A stretch of 64,000 nt of DNA from an uncultured Oscillospiraceae bacterium (GCA_934589155.1 CAKTNP010000008.1:1-64000); one strand, 5' to 3'. Numbered from the stretch's first letter, positions 42,690-51,510 are shown. Program-made: numbers and translations. The notes: generated from the sequence alone by a model not told the origin.

Positions 42690-42928
42690 ACCTTCTTTCC
42701 GAATTTTTGCATGGACCCCAGACCAACCCATGAAAAAAGCCGGTGCAGAGATATACTCCGCCCCGAGCCTGGCACACAAGGCAAAAGCTAACGTCCCAGC
42801 CCTGTCGGGGACACGAACCCGGGTCCGGGCCCGCCCCGTACAGGCAGGTAACTGCCGCTTTTGTCAACCTCAAAAGCCATAACGGCTACCGAAGTCATAT
42901 GCAATTTTTCCCGCCGTCCGGGCGGGTC
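42690..42928 (-). promoter_or_regulatory. Long structured 5' leader of the EIIC-like gene (unidentified)
   Basis: The transcript from the promoter at 42935-42963 would carry about 240 nt before the GTG start. On the minus strand it holds CAAAAGC paired with GCTTTTG, enclosing GGCAG-TTAC-CTGCC, CGGGG...CCCCG and GTCCC...GGGAC; a GCCT...AGGC hairpin follows. There is also a CCCGCC/GGCGGG stem near the 5' end. It matches no riboswitch class I can name. No conservation can be tested here. Confidence 0.45.
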
Positions 42929-42934
42929 TTTTGC

Positions 42935-42963
42935 AGTATAGCATAGCCCCCGGGGATTTGCAA
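42935..42963 (-). promoter_or_regulatory. Promoter of the EIIC-like unit
   Basis: TTGCAA (42958-42963), 17-bp spacer, TATACT (42935-42940), minus strand. Confidence 0.6.
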
Positions 42964-42980
42964 GCAAAATTTCCCATCCC

Positions 42981-43009
42981 TTGCCATTTTCCTCCGGCGG
43001 CGGTATAAT
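42981..43009 (+). promoter_or_regulatory. Promoter of the PAS gene
   Basis: TTGCCA (42981-42986), 17-bp spacer, consensus TATAAT (43004-43009). Confidence 0.75.
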
Positions 43010-43043
43010 AGGTCCAGTTTTTTCTCAGAAAGGAGACCTTATC

Positions 43044-43418
43044 ATGGAGCTTGCCCCCTATTTTAAGAGCGTTCTGGACCAGGACCCCGACGACATCGTC
43101 ATCTGCGGCCTGGATCATAAAATTCTGTACATGAACCCCGCCGCCCTGAGGGATTATCAGAAATACGGCGGAGCCGCCCTGCTGGGCCGTTCCGTTCTGG
43201 ACTGCCACAATCCTCAGTCCCGGGAGCGGATTTGCCAGGTGCTGGACTGGTTCGCCCGGGACCCCGGCCACAACAGCGTCTTTACTTACCACAGTACCAG
43301 GAAAAACATGGATGTCTATATGGTGGCCCTGCGGAACGAGGACGGCACACTCATCGGTTATTACGAAAAGCATGCCCCCCGGGCTTTGGAGACCTGCCCT
43401 CCCTTTTTGATGGACTGA
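43044..43418 (+). CDS. Stand-alone PAS domain protein
   Basis: 124-residue cytoplasmic protein made of a single PAS domain: PDDIVICGLDHKILYMNPAA, then LLGRSVLDCHNPQSRERI, and VYMVALRNEDGTLIGYYEKH. The DCHN and YEKH motifs recur in clostridial PAS proteins related to DUF438 sensors that may bind haem or metal. No output domain is attached. ATG at 43044 follows AAAGGAG. It is probably co-transcribed with the metalloprotein gene 2 bp downstream. Confidence 0.85.
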   Translation: MELAPYFKSVLDQDPDDIVICGLDHKILYMNPAALRDYQKYGGAALLGRSVLDCHNPQSRERICQVLDWFARDPGHNSVFTYHSTRKNMDVYMVALRNEDGTLIGYYEKHAPRALETCPPFLMD

Positions 43419-43420
43419 CC

Positions 43421-44146
43421 ATGCCGGAGCGTGAAATTTTTACCGGGGATGGCCCCATTTTCTACACTCTCACCCGGAAACGGGTCAAGAATCTGAACCT
43501 GCGGATCCGCCGGGACGGCTCCGTGGCCGTCTCCGCCCCCGCCCGGGTCCCCCTTTCCCGGATCGATGCTTTCGTTCTGTCCAAGGCACCCATGATCCGC
43601 ACCGCCCAGACCCGGATCCAGGAGCAGGCCCGGCTTGCCCCTGGGCCCAGGCAGTATCGTTCCGGGGAACAGTATCCCTATCTTGGCGGCTTTCTCACTC
43701 TGGAGATCCTCCCCGGTCCCCGGGACTCCGCCCGGGTGGAGGGTTCCCTGCTCCGCATCACCATGCAGGATCCCGAAGATCCCGCCCGCCGGGCCCGGCT
43801 GGTGGAGAACACCCTTGAGGATCTTGCCCGGCAGGTTCTCTCCTCCGCCCTGGCGGATGTCTACCCGCCCTTTGCGGCCTTGGGGGTCCCCATGCCAGAA
43901 TTGAAGATCCGCACCATGAAGTCCCGGTGGGGCTCCTGCTTCTATACCCGGGGTGTCGTGACCCTGAACCGGCGGCTTCTGGCCGCCCCTTTTCCCTGCA
44001 TCCGGGCCGTGGCCGCCCATGAGCTGTGCCACTTCCTGGTCCCCAACCACTCCCGGGACTTTTACGTCCTGCTGTCCTCCGTCTTCCCGGACTGGCAGAC
44101 CCAGCGGAACATTCTTCGGGAAAACGCCGCCCGTTGGCTCCAATAA
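43421..44146 (+). CDS. YgjP/DUF45-type zinc metalloprotein
   Basis: 241-residue member of the YgjP-like (M48-superfamily, DUF45) metallopeptidase family. The zinc-binding HELCH is in VAAHELCHFLVPNHS, with the third His seven residues on, and MKSRWGSCFYTRGVVTLNRR is the typical preceding strand. The N-terminal part has YTLTRKRVKNLNLRIRRDGS, also typical. No signal peptide. ATG at 43421 starts 2 bp after the PAS stop; the ribosome site is weak, suggesting coupling. The physiological substrate of the family is unknown. Confidence 0.9.
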   Translation: MPEREIFTGDGPIFYTLTRKRVKNLNLRIRRDGSVAVSAPARVPLSRIDAFVLSKAPMIRTAQTRIQEQARLAPGPRQYRSGEQYPYLGGFLTLEILPGPRDSARVEGSLLRITMQDPEDPARRARLVENTLEDLARQVLSSALADVYPPFAALGVPMPELKIRTMKSRWGSCFYTRGVVTLNRRLLAAPFPCIRAVAAHELCHFLVPNHSRDFYVLLSSVFPDWQTQRNILRENAARWLQ

Positions 44147-44153
44147 AGCACAA

Positions 44154-44186
44154 AAACAGGCACGCTTTTCAGCGTGCCTGTTTTTC
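44154..44186. terminator. Bidirectional terminator
   Basis: AAAAACAGGCACGCT/AGCGTGCCTGTTTTT hairpin between the convergent metalloprotein and riboflavin kinase genes; on the minus strand it overlaps the frame-corrected end of the latter. Confidence 0.85.
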
Positions 44187-44623
44187 GTCCTGATAGATCT
44201 CTCCCAGCCTCTGCCGGGCGAAGGCCTCATCCCGTCGGACCTGGGCCCACACCTCCTCCAAACCGTTGAATTTTGAATTTCCCGGATGAAAAAGCAGAGC
44301 TCCCGCCGGGCCCGCTCCCCGTAAATGTCCCGGTCAAAGTCAAATAGATAGGTCTCGATGGTGGTCCGGTCCTCCCGGTCCACCGTGGGCTGGGTACCGA
44401 TGTTGGTCAGTCCCATGAACCGCCCCTGGGGCAGGGTCATAATGGCGGCGTAGACCCCCGCCGGAGGCAGGACCGTCCCCGGATCCGCCGCCAGGTTGGC
44501 CGTGGGCATCCCTACGGTCCGGCCCAGGGCCTTTCCGTGGGCCACGGTGCCGGTCAGCACCCAGCGCCCCCCGGTCTCACCCGCTCCGGTCTCTTCCTCC
44601 CTGGTTTTCCGGATCTCCGCCAT
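44169..44623 (-). pseudogene. Riboflavin kinase, stand-alone domain, frameshifted
   Basis: A riboflavin kinase domain that makes FMN, lacking the N-terminal FAD synthetase domain of the usual RibF. Seen: GTVAHGKALGRTVGMPTANL, GVYAAIMTLPQGRFMGLTNI, TQPTVDREDRTTIETYLFDF and ARRELCFFIREIQ. After REIQ the frame is lost. Reading one base over at the AAAA run (44271-44274) restores FNGLEEVWAQVRRDEAFARQ and a stop at 44169-44171, exactly the family's ending; a lost A in an A run explains it. It could be a true pseudogene, a sequencing or assembly error, or slippage. The start overlaps the M20 peptidase stop by 1 bp (TGATG). Confidence 0.82.
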
Positions 44624-45735
44624 CAGATCTCCGACAGCAGCATGGCCTCTGTCAGCCGGGCCGCCTGCTCCATATCCTGGATGCTGCTGTACTCATTGCA
44701 GGAGTGGCAGTTGTTCATGCCCGGTGCCACCACCAGGCCGTGGATCCCGTGCTGGAAGAAGGGATTGTTGTCGCTGCCGCCGTAGGTAGGCACCAGCTTG
44801 GCCTCCACCCCGATCTTCCGGCAGGCCTCATAGAACCGCTGGGCCACGGGCTCCGTGGGCTCCACCTTATAGGCCATGACCAGGGTCTTGTCCTCAAAGC
44901 GCAGCTCTGCGCCGAACTGCTCCGCCGCCTGCTCCATAATATTCCGCACGTTCTGCAGCTCCCGCCGGGCGCTGGCGTCCAGCAGGCCCCGGATCTCGCC
45001 GGTAACCACGCAGCACTCTGGCACCACGTTGTCGGCAGTGCCGCCCTGAATGGTGCCCACGCTGACGGTGGTGTCCCGCACGTGGCCGCATTCAATATTG
45101 GCCACCGCCGTGGCCGCCGCCCGAACGGCGTGGATCCCCTTCTCCGGGCTGAAGCCCGCATGGGCCGCCCGGCCCAGGAAGGTGCCCTTATAGGACAGGA
45201 TGGAAGGCGCCTCGTTGGAGGCTCCGCCGATGGGCCCCGTCAGATCGTAGCAGTAGGCCTCCTTGGACCGGATCTTGGAAAAATCAAATTCATAAATGCC
45301 GGTGCAGTAGGTCTCCTCCGCCACGGTCAGCAGCAGCTCAATGGGCCGGTGGGGCTTTCCGGATTCCAGCACGGAGATCACGGACTCCAGGATCACGTTC
45401 AGCCCCGCCAGATCGTCGGCTCCCAGCACCGTAGTGCCGTCGGAGGTAATGGTCCCGTTCTCATGGACCACGGCTTTCTTGCCCTTGGCCGGCTCCACCG
45501 CATCCATGTGAGAGGACAGCAAAACAGGCGGCAGGTCCAGACTTCCCGGAATGTAGGCATAGAGGTTGCCCGCGTTGCCGCCGATCTTGGGGCCCGCGTC
45601 GTCCTCCTCCATGGTGACGCCCACCTGCGCCAGCATAGCCCGGATCTTCCGGGATACCCCCAGCTCCTGTCCCGTGGAGTTGTCCGTCTCCACCATATCT
45701 ACAAACCGATCCAGCATTCTTTGTCTGTCGATCAT
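44623..45735 (-). CDS. M20 family metallopeptidase (PepT-like)
   Basis: 370-residue dinuclear zinc aminopeptidase of the M20 family, most like the PepT/YqjE group. Metal and catalytic residues: VLLSSHMDAVEPAKG, VLGADDLAGLNVIL, TVAEETYCTGIYEF and C-terminal NCHSCNEYSS; TYGGSDNNPFFQHG is also typical. Cytoplasmic. It is preceded by a consensus promoter (45770-45798) and directly followed by the frameshifted riboflavin kinase. Confidence 0.93.
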   Translation of the reverse strand: MIDRQRMLDRFVDMVETDNSTGQELGVSRKIRAMLAQVGVTMEEDDAGPKIGGNAGNLYAYIPGSLDLPPVLLSSHMDAVEPAKGKKAVVHENGTITSDGTTVLGADDLAGLNVILESVISVLESGKPHRPIELLLTVAEETYCTGIYEFDFSKIRSKEAYCYDLTGPIGGASNEAPSILSYKGTFLGRAAHAGFSPEKGIHAVRAAATAVANIECGHVRDTTVSVGTIQGGTADNVVPECCVVTGEIRGLLDASARRELQNVRNIMEQAAEQFGAELRFEDKTLVMAYKVEPTEPVAQRFYEACRKIGVEAKLVPTYGGSDNNPFFQHGIHGLVVAPGMNNCHSCNEYSSIQDMEQAARLTEAMLLSEI

Positions 45736-45769
45736 AAAAAAGCCTTCTTTCTATCTTTACTTCGTCCCC

Positions 45770-45798
45770 ATTGTACCGGTCCGGCCTGACCTTGTCAA
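45770..45798 (-). promoter_or_regulatory. Promoter of the M20 peptidase gene
   Basis: TTGACA (45793-45798), 17-bp spacer, TACAAT (45770-45775), minus strand. Confidence 0.85.
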
Positions 45799-45844
45799 GC
45801 CGTCTTTTGTCCCAGAAATATCAAAAAGCGTTCACACTTTGTTC

Positions 45845-45896
45845 ATGACAAAACGCTTCAGGTGTTGTAATATTGCATAGTTCAAAATTAGACTAT
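45845..45896 (+). promoter_or_regulatory. Promoter and MarR-type operator of the ABC exporter unit
   Basis: ATGACA (45845-45850), 17-bp spacer, TAATAT (45868-45873). Just downstream is a 20-bp near-palindrome, ATAGTTCAAAATTAGACTAT (45877-45896), of the kind MarR proteins bind, covering the start site. Autoregulation by the first gene is likely. Confidence 0.65.
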
Positions 45897-45915
45897 CAAG
45901 AATTGGAGGGATCCT

Positions 45916-46383
45916 ATGCCGGAACCCAAGATCACAGCCTCCCGGATGTTCTATAATGCCAATAAATTCCGGAATGCCTATCAGATCGCCATACAGCCCC
46001 TGTGCGAGGAAACGGGCCTTCCCCAGACAGCCGTGGATATTCTCCTGTTTTTGGCCAACAATCCGGGCTGTGACACCGCCCGGGACATCTGCCAATGCCG
46101 TGGGCTGAAGCCCGGCCTGGTTTCCTTTCATGTAGACCGGTTGGTCAGCGAAGGTTTCCTGGAGCGGCGGGATATTCCCGGAGACCGGCGAAAAACCGGA
46201 CTGGTCTGCACGGCCCGGGCCCAGGGTATCATAGAAGAGGGACGCCGACTGCAGAAGGCCTTTGCCGCCCGGCTTCTGGAGGGACTGAACCAGGAGTACC
46301 TGGATCACTTCGCCCGGTGCCTTGCGGCCTTTGACCGGAATATTGAGTCCATTCGCAAAAGCGGCCTCCAGAGCCGCCCATAG
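45916..46383 (+). CDS. MarR family transcriptional regulator
   Basis: 155-residue winged-helix regulator. Helix-turn-helix and wing are in TARDICQCRGLKPGLVSFHV and DRLVSEGFLERRDIPGDRRK (the conserved DxR wing). ATG at 45916 has TTGGAGGG upstream. It is followed 15 bp later by two ABC exporter half-genes, the classic layout of a drug-responsive repressor and its pump. The likely operator is at 45877-45896. Confidence 0.93.
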   Translation: MPEPKITASRMFYNANKFRNAYQIAIQPLCEETGLPQTAVDILLFLANNPGCDTARDICQCRGLKPGLVSFHVDRLVSEGFLERRDIPGDRRKTGLVCTARAQGIIEEGRRLQKAFAARLLEGLNQEYLDHFARCLAAFDRNIESIRKSGLQSRP

Positions 46384-46398
46384 ATTGGAGGAGATCAC

Positions 46399-48156
46399 AT
46401 GATAAAGTTACTGAAAAATATGCGCAAGCGTGAGGCCCTTATGGCCCTGCTCTGCGCCGTTCTGGTGATCGGTCAGATCTATTTTGATCTGACCCTGCCG
46501 GATTACATGACCCAGCTCACCACCCTTATCAAGACTCCGGGCAGTACCACCTCGGACATTGTGAACGTGGGCCTGAAAATGCTGGGCTGCACCCTGGCCA
46601 GCGCCCTTTTGTCCATCGGCGCCGGATTCCTTGCGGCCCGCACCGCTTCCGGCTTCAGCTTCACCGTCCGGGAGAAGCTGTTCCATCACGTCATGAACAT
46701 CGGCAGCCAGGAGATGCAGGATTTCTCCGTGCCCAGCCTGATTACCCGTACCACCAACGACATCACCCAGATCCAGATGATCATTGCCATGGGTCTGCAG
46801 ATGATCATTAAGGCCCCCATCATGGCGGTCTGGGCCGTCATGAAGATCCTGGGCAAGAGCTGGGAACTGTCCGTGGTCACCGCCGGCTTTGTGGTGGTCC
46901 TGGGCGTCATCATTCTCTCCATTATGAGCGTGTGCATCCCCCGGTTCCGGATCGTCCAAAAGCTGACGGATCAGATCAACCGGGTGGCCCGGGAGAACCT
47001 GACGGGCATCAACGTGGTCCACGCCTTCAATGCCGAGGACTACCAGACGGAGAAATTCAACGTCCCCAGCAAGAACATGATGGAGACCCAGATGAAGAAC
47101 CAGAAGCTGTTCTCCGTCATCATGCCCGCCATGAACCTGGGCATGAACGGCCTGGCCCTGGTCATTTACTGGCTGGGCGCCGCCCTGGTCAACGGCATCT
47201 CCCTGGCGGATCCCGCCGCCCGGCTCACCATGTTCACCAACGTCCTGGTGTTCAGCACCTACGCCACGTATGTTGTCATGTCCTTTATGATGCTGGTCAT
47301 GATCTATATGCTCCTGCCTCAGGCCCAGGTCTCCGCCGAGCGTATCTCCGAGGTCCTGGACCGGCAGGCCGTGGTCACTCCCGGCACCGTGACCCAGGGG
47401 AAGGAAACCGGCACCGTGGAGTTCCGGAACGTGTCCTTCCGCTATCCCGACGCCGCGGGCGACGCTCTCACCGGCATCAATTTCCGGGTGGAAAAGGGCC
47501 AGACCCTGGCCGTTATCGGCGCCACCGGCAGCGGCAAGACCTCCCTTGTGGGTCTGATCCCTCGGTTCTACGACGCCACCGGGGGCCAGGTCCTGGTGGA
47601 CGGCGTGGACGTGAAGGATTATACCTTTGACGCCCTGTACAACAAGCTGGGCTATGTGACCCAGAAGGCCGTGCTCTTCGCCGGCACCATCCGGGACAAC
47701 GTGTTCTTCGGGGAGCGGCCTCAGGCCGACAGCGCCGACACTCTGGACCGGGCCATTTCCCTGTCCCAGGCCCAGGAGTTCGTGGAAAAGCTGCCGGAGG
47801 GCGCGGATTACCCCATTGCCCAGCTGGGCCGGAACGTATCCGGCGGCCAGAAGCAGCGGCTGTCCATTGCCCGGGCCCTGGCCAGAAAGCCGGAGATCTT
47901 GATCTTTGACGACTCCTTCTCCGCCCTAGACTACCGCACCGACGCCCAGCTCCGGGAGGGCCTGGCCCGGGAGCTTGGCGACACCACCAAGATCATCGTG
48001 GCCCAGCGGATCTCCACCATCCGCCGCGCCGACCAGATCATCGTCCTGGATCAGGGCGAGGCCGTGGGCATGGGCACCCATGAGGAGCTTATGAAAACCT
48101 GCAAGGTCTATCAGGAGATCGCCGCCTCCCAGCTCAGCGCTGCGGAGCTGGCCTAA
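46399..48156 (+). CDS. ABC exporter half-transporter A (degenerate ATP site)
   Basis: 585-residue type IV ABC exporter: six-helix membrane domain (about 15-310) and C-terminal ATPase. Walker A GATGSGKTS, signature VSGGQKQR, and Walker B ILIFDDSFSALDYRT, in which the catalytic Glu is Asp. This is the mark of the subunit carrying the degenerate site in heterodimers such as BmrCD, EfrAB or TM287/288. It forms a pair with the next gene, 12 bp downstream. Substrates (drugs, lipids or peptides) are unknown. Confidence 0.94.
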   Translation: MIKLLKNMRKREALMALLCAVLVIGQIYFDLTLPDYMTQLTTLIKTPGSTTSDIVNVGLKMLGCTLASALLSIGAGFLAARTASGFSFTVREKLFHHVMNIGSQEMQDFSVPSLITRTTNDITQIQMIIAMGLQMIIKAPIMAVWAVMKILGKSWELSVVTAGFVVVLGVIILSIMSVCIPRFRIVQKLTDQINRVARENLTGINVVHAFNAEDYQTEKFNVPSKNMMETQMKNQKLFSVIMPAMNLGMNGLALVIYWLGAALVNGISLADPAARLTMFTNVLVFSTYATYVVMSFMMLVMIYMLLPQAQVSAERISEVLDRQAVVTPGTVTQGKETGTVEFRNVSFRYPDAAGDALTGINFRVEKGQTLAVIGATGSGKTSLVGLIPRFYDATGGQVLVDGVDVKDYTFDALYNKLGYVTQKAVLFAGTIRDNVFFGERPQADSADTLDRAISLSQAQEFVEKLPEGADYPIAQLGRNVSGGQKQRLSIARALARKPEILIFDDSFSALDYRTDAQLREGLARELGDTTKIIVAQRISTIRRADQIIVLDQGEAVGMGTHEELMKTCKVYQEIAASQLSAAELA

Positions 48157-48168
48157 GGAGGGCATACC

Positions 48169-49941
48169 ATGAAGCAGAAAAGCGAAAACAAAAAGATCGT
48201 CTCCGCCCTGGAACGAACCTCCAATTATATGAAGGGCAGCCTGGGCTGGGTGATCCTGGCCCTGGTGCTGGCCTCTTTGGGGGCCGTCCTGACCATTCTG
48301 GGCCCCAATAAAGTAGGTGACATCGCCACCATCATGTCCGACGGCCTCATGACCGGCATCGACATGGCCGCCATTGCCAGGATCGGCGTTTTCCTGGCGG
48401 TCCTGTACCTGCTCAGTGCCCTGTTCACCTTTACTCAGCACTATATCATGTCCGTGGTAACCCTCAAAATGTCCTATCAGATGCGGGACGGCCTGTCCCG
48501 CAAGATCAACCGGGTCCCTCAGAAGTACTTCAACACCCACTCCCAGGGCGACATTCTGAGCCGGATCACCAACGACGTCTCCACCCTGCAGCAGGGCCTC
48601 ACCAACAGCCTGCCCACCATCATCAGCGCCGCCACCCAGTTCGCGGGCTGCCTCATTATGATGTTCGTCACCGAGTGGCGCCTGGCCCTGGTGTCTCTGG
48701 CCGTAACTCTGGTGGGCATGGCCCTGACCGTCCTCATCATGTCCAAATCCCAGCGGTACTTCACCGCCCGGCAGGAGAGCCTGGGCGCCCTCAACGGCTA
48801 TGTGGAGGAGATGTACTCCGGCCACCAGGTGGTGCGGATCTCCCGGGCCGGGGGACAGGTCTGCCGGAAATTTGACGGCCTCAACGAGGCGGTCTATGAC
48901 GCCAACTGGAAGTCCCAGTTCCTCTCCGGCGTCATGCAGCCTCTCATGAACGTCATCGGCAACGTGGCCTATGTGGCCGTCTGTGTCCTGGGCTCTATCC
49001 TGGCCATGAACGGCACCATCCAGTTTGGCGTCATCGTGTCCTTTATTCTCTATGTCCGCCTGTTCACCTCTCCCCTGACCCAGATCGCCCAGGGCATGAC
49101 CAACATGCAGACCGCCTCCGCCTCCGCCCACCGGATCTTCGACTTCCTGGGCGGCGAGGAATTCTCCGACGAAAGCGGCAAAGCGGAGGAGCTGACCCAG
49201 GTCCGGGGAGCCGTCAGTTTCCGGCACGTTCGCTTCAGCTATCCCGGCACCCCGGACAAGATCGTCATCAAGGACTTCTCCGCCGAGGTGGCCCCGGGCC
49301 AGAAGGTGGCCATTGTGGGCCCCACCGGTGCCGGAAAAACCACCATGGTGAACCTGCTCATGCGGTTCTTTGAGGTCAACAGCGGCTCCATCCTCATTGA
49401 CGGCGTGCCCATTTCCGACCTCCGCCGGGAAAATGTCCACGATCTGTTTTCCATGGTGCTCCAGGACACCTGGCTCTTCGAGGGCACCGTCCGGGAGAAT
49501 CTGGTCTACAACATGACGGGCATCACCGACGACCGGCTGGAGGCCGTGGCCCGGGCCTGCGGCCTTTCTAAGTTCATCCATTCTCTGCCCCAGAGCTTTG
49601 ACACGGTGCTCTCCGACAGCACCACCATCTCCGCCGGCCAGAAGCAGCTTCTGACCATCGCCCGGGCCATGCTCCAGAACGCCCCCATGCTGATCCTGGA
49701 CGAGGCCACCTCCTCCGTGGATACCCGGACGGAGCTGCTGATCCAGCGGGCCATGGACCGGCTGACCCAGGGCCGGACCAGCTTTGTCATCGCTCACCGC
49801 CTGTCCACCATCAAAAATGCCGACCTGATTCTGGTCATGCGGGAGGGCGACGTGGTAGAGAGCGGCACCCATGAGGCCCTCATGGCCAAGGGCGGCTTCT
49901 ACGCCGACCTGTACAACAGCCAGTTCGACCGGGTTTCCTGA
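48169..49941 (+). CDS. ABC exporter half-transporter B (catalytic ATP site)
   Basis: 590-residue partner of the preceding gene, with six membrane helices and an ATPase domain. Walker A GPTGAGKTT and Walker B LILDEATSSVDTRT keep the catalytic Glu, while its signature ISAGQKQL is degenerate (normally LSGGQ). Together with subunit A this gives one consensus and one degenerate ATP site, as in known heterodimeric exporters. ATG at 48169 follows AAGGAGGG. A strong terminator follows. Confidence 0.94.
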   Translation: MKQKSENKKIVSALERTSNYMKGSLGWVILALVLASLGAVLTILGPNKVGDIATIMSDGLMTGIDMAAIARIGVFLAVLYLLSALFTFTQHYIMSVVTLKMSYQMRDGLSRKINRVPQKYFNTHSQGDILSRITNDVSTLQQGLTNSLPTIISAATQFAGCLIMMFVTEWRLALVSLAVTLVGMALTVLIMSKSQRYFTARQESLGALNGYVEEMYSGHQVVRISRAGGQVCRKFDGLNEAVYDANWKSQFLSGVMQPLMNVIGNVAYVAVCVLGSILAMNGTIQFGVIVSFILYVRLFTSPLTQIAQGMTNMQTASASAHRIFDFLGGEEFSDESGKAEELTQVRGAVSFRHVRFSYPGTPDKIVIKDFSAEVAPGQKVAIVGPTGAGKTTMVNLLMRFFEVNSGSILIDGVPISDLRRENVHDLFSMVLQDTWLFEGTVRENLVYNMTGITDDRLEAVARACGLSKFIHSLPQSFDTVLSDSTTISAGQKQLLTIARAMLQNAPMLILDEATSSVDTRTELLIQRAMDRLTQGRTSFVIAHRLSTIKNADLILVMREGDVVESGTHEALMAKGGFYADLYNSQFDRVS

Positions 49942-49951
49942 TCGATTTTCC

Positions 49952-49988
49952 AAAGGCGCGGACCGGAGCCATCCGGTCCGCGCCTTTT
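49952..49988 (+). terminator. Terminator after the ABC exporter
   Basis: AAAGGCGCGGACCGG/CCGGTCCGCGCCTTT hairpin ending in TTTTCC. Confidence 0.9.
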
Positions 49989-50066
49989 CCTTGGATTCTC
50001 AGGCTTTTCAACCGGTGATATGTCATATTTTACCATTAAATTTCATCTTTTCTCTGTAACTTTCTC

Positions 50067-50095
50067 TTGACATTTGTTCCCATTTCCTGTATAGT
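50067..50095 (+). promoter_or_regulatory. Promoter of brnQ
   Basis: TTGACA (50067-50072), 17-bp spacer, TATAGT (50090-50095). Confidence 0.85.
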
Positions 50096-50146
50096 TGATT
50101 TAATTCTTTTCGTTGTTAAAGCATCAAATAACAGGAGGCAGCGGCC

Positions 50147-51502
50147 ATGGGAAAGAAACTGACCACGCGGGAATACGTCTATGTTGCCAGCATGCTTTTC
50201 GGCATGTTTTTCGGCGCGGGTAATCTGATTTTTCCCGTATCCGCAGGCCAGTACGCCGGGAGCCAGATCTGGACCGCCACCCTGGGCCTGCTGATCACCG
50301 CCGTTGGCATGCCCCTTCTGGCTGTGGCTGCCCTGGGCATCAGCCGCTCCACGGGGCTATACGACCTGTCCGGCAAGGCGGGCCGCCCCTTCGGCCTATT
50401 TTTCACTTGTCTGCTGTATCTGACCATTGGTCCCTTCTTTGCCATCCCCCGCTGTGCCTCCACCGCCTTTACCGTGGGGCTGGAGCAGCTTCTTCCTGCG
50501 GGTGGCCCCGGTTGGCTGTTCCTGTTGCTATTTTCCCTGCTGTTTTTCGGGGCCGTTCTGTTTTTTGCGCTGCGGCCCGGCCGAATTCTCACCTGGATCG
50601 GCAAAATTCTGAACCCCTTCTTTCTCCTGTTCCTGGGGATCCTTGTTGTTGTCGCCCTGACGGCCCCAGGTGCCTCCTTTGTCGGAGCGGAGCCCCTGGG
50701 CAGTTACGCCGCCCAGCCCTTCTCCGCCGGCTTTCTGGAGGGTTATAATACTATGGATACCCTGGCGGGTCTGGCCTTCGGCATCGTCGTGGTCCAGGTC
50801 ATCCGGGATCTGGGGGTGGAGGACCCTGGCGCCGTGGCCGCCGGCACCGTCCGTGCCGGTGTGTTCAGCTGTCTGCTCATGGGCCTGATCTACCTGGCCG
50901 TGGCCATGGTGGGCGCCAAAAGCCGCGCCTTCTTCGCCCCGGCGGAAAACGGCGGCATCGCCCTGGCCCAGATCGCCCTTTGCTGTCTGGGCACGCCGGG
51001 CCTGGTGATCCTGGCCGTTACCGTGACCCTGGCCTGCCTAAAGACCGCCGTGGGCCTCATCACCAGCTGCGCCGAGACCTTTGCCGCTCTGTTCCCCAGA
51101 GGACCCAAATACCGGACCTGGGCGATTCTCTTCTGCCTGGGTTCTTTCCTGATTGCCAACCTGGGTCTCAGTGCTATCATCAACTATTCCCTTCCCGTTT
51201 TGATGTTCCTCTATCCCCTGTCCATCGTTCTGATCCTTCTGGCCCTTCTGAGCCGCTTCTTCGGCGGTGACAGGACCGTGTATCGCTGGACCATCGGCTT
51301 TACTCTTGTGGCCGCGGTCTACGACCTGTTCTGCGCCCTGCCCGCCGCCGTAAAGACTGCCCTTCATCTGGATGGTCTTCTGACCTTTCTGACCCGGATC
51401 CTGCCTTTGGCGGAGTTGGGTCTTGGCTGGATGCTGCCCGCCCTTTTGGGCTTTCTTCTGGGGCTGGCTCTTCACTTCCTTCGCCGCCCGAAAAACGTTT
51501 GA
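50147..51502 (+). CDS. brnQ: Branched-chain amino acid transporter BrnQ
   Basis: 451-residue LIVCS-family symporter with about 12 membrane segments, importing Leu, Ile and Val with Na+ or H+. Typical N-terminus: ASMLFGMFFGAGNLIFPVSA, then SGKAGRPFGLFFTCLLYLTI and FFAIPRCASTAFTVGLEQLL. ATG at 50147 follows AACAGGAGGCAG. It has its own promoter and terminator. No T-box or other amino-acid leader is visible in the 50 nt between promoter and start. Confidence 0.95.
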   Translation: MGKKLTTREYVYVASMLFGMFFGAGNLIFPVSAGQYAGSQIWTATLGLLITAVGMPLLAVAALGISRSTGLYDLSGKAGRPFGLFFTCLLYLTIGPFFAIPRCASTAFTVGLEQLLPAGGPGWLFLLLFSLLFFGAVLFFALRPGRILTWIGKILNPFFLLFLGILVVVALTAPGASFVGAEPLGSYAAQPFSAGFLEGYNTMDTLAGLAFGIVVVQVIRDLGVEDPGAVAAGTVRAGVFSCLLMGLIYLAVAMVGAKSRAFFAPAENGGIALAQIALCCLGTPGLVILAVTVTLACLKTAVGLITSCAETFAALFPRGPKYRTWAILFCLGSFLIANLGLSAIINYSLPVLMFLYPLSIVLILLALLSRFFGGDRTVYRWTIGFTLVAAVYDLFCALPAAVKTALHLDGLLTFLTRILPLAELGLGWMLPALLGFLLGLALHFLRRPKNV

Positions 51503-51510
51503 CGCGCATA

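Noticed and set aside
42760..42860. Possible tRNA, suggested by GGGTTCG on the minus strand
   Set aside because: The T-loop lacks the A58 position, and no acceptor or anticodon stem of proper size can be built around it.
42909..42935. CCCGCC/GGGCGG hairpin with TCTTTT on the plus strand as a terminator
   Set aside because: No plus-strand gene ends upstream; it lies at the 5' end of the minus-strand leader and is better read as part of that RNA.
47926..49953. Minus-strand 675-codon frame opposite the second ABC exporter gene
   Set aside because: Shadow of a clear ABC transporter with full motifs on the plus strand.
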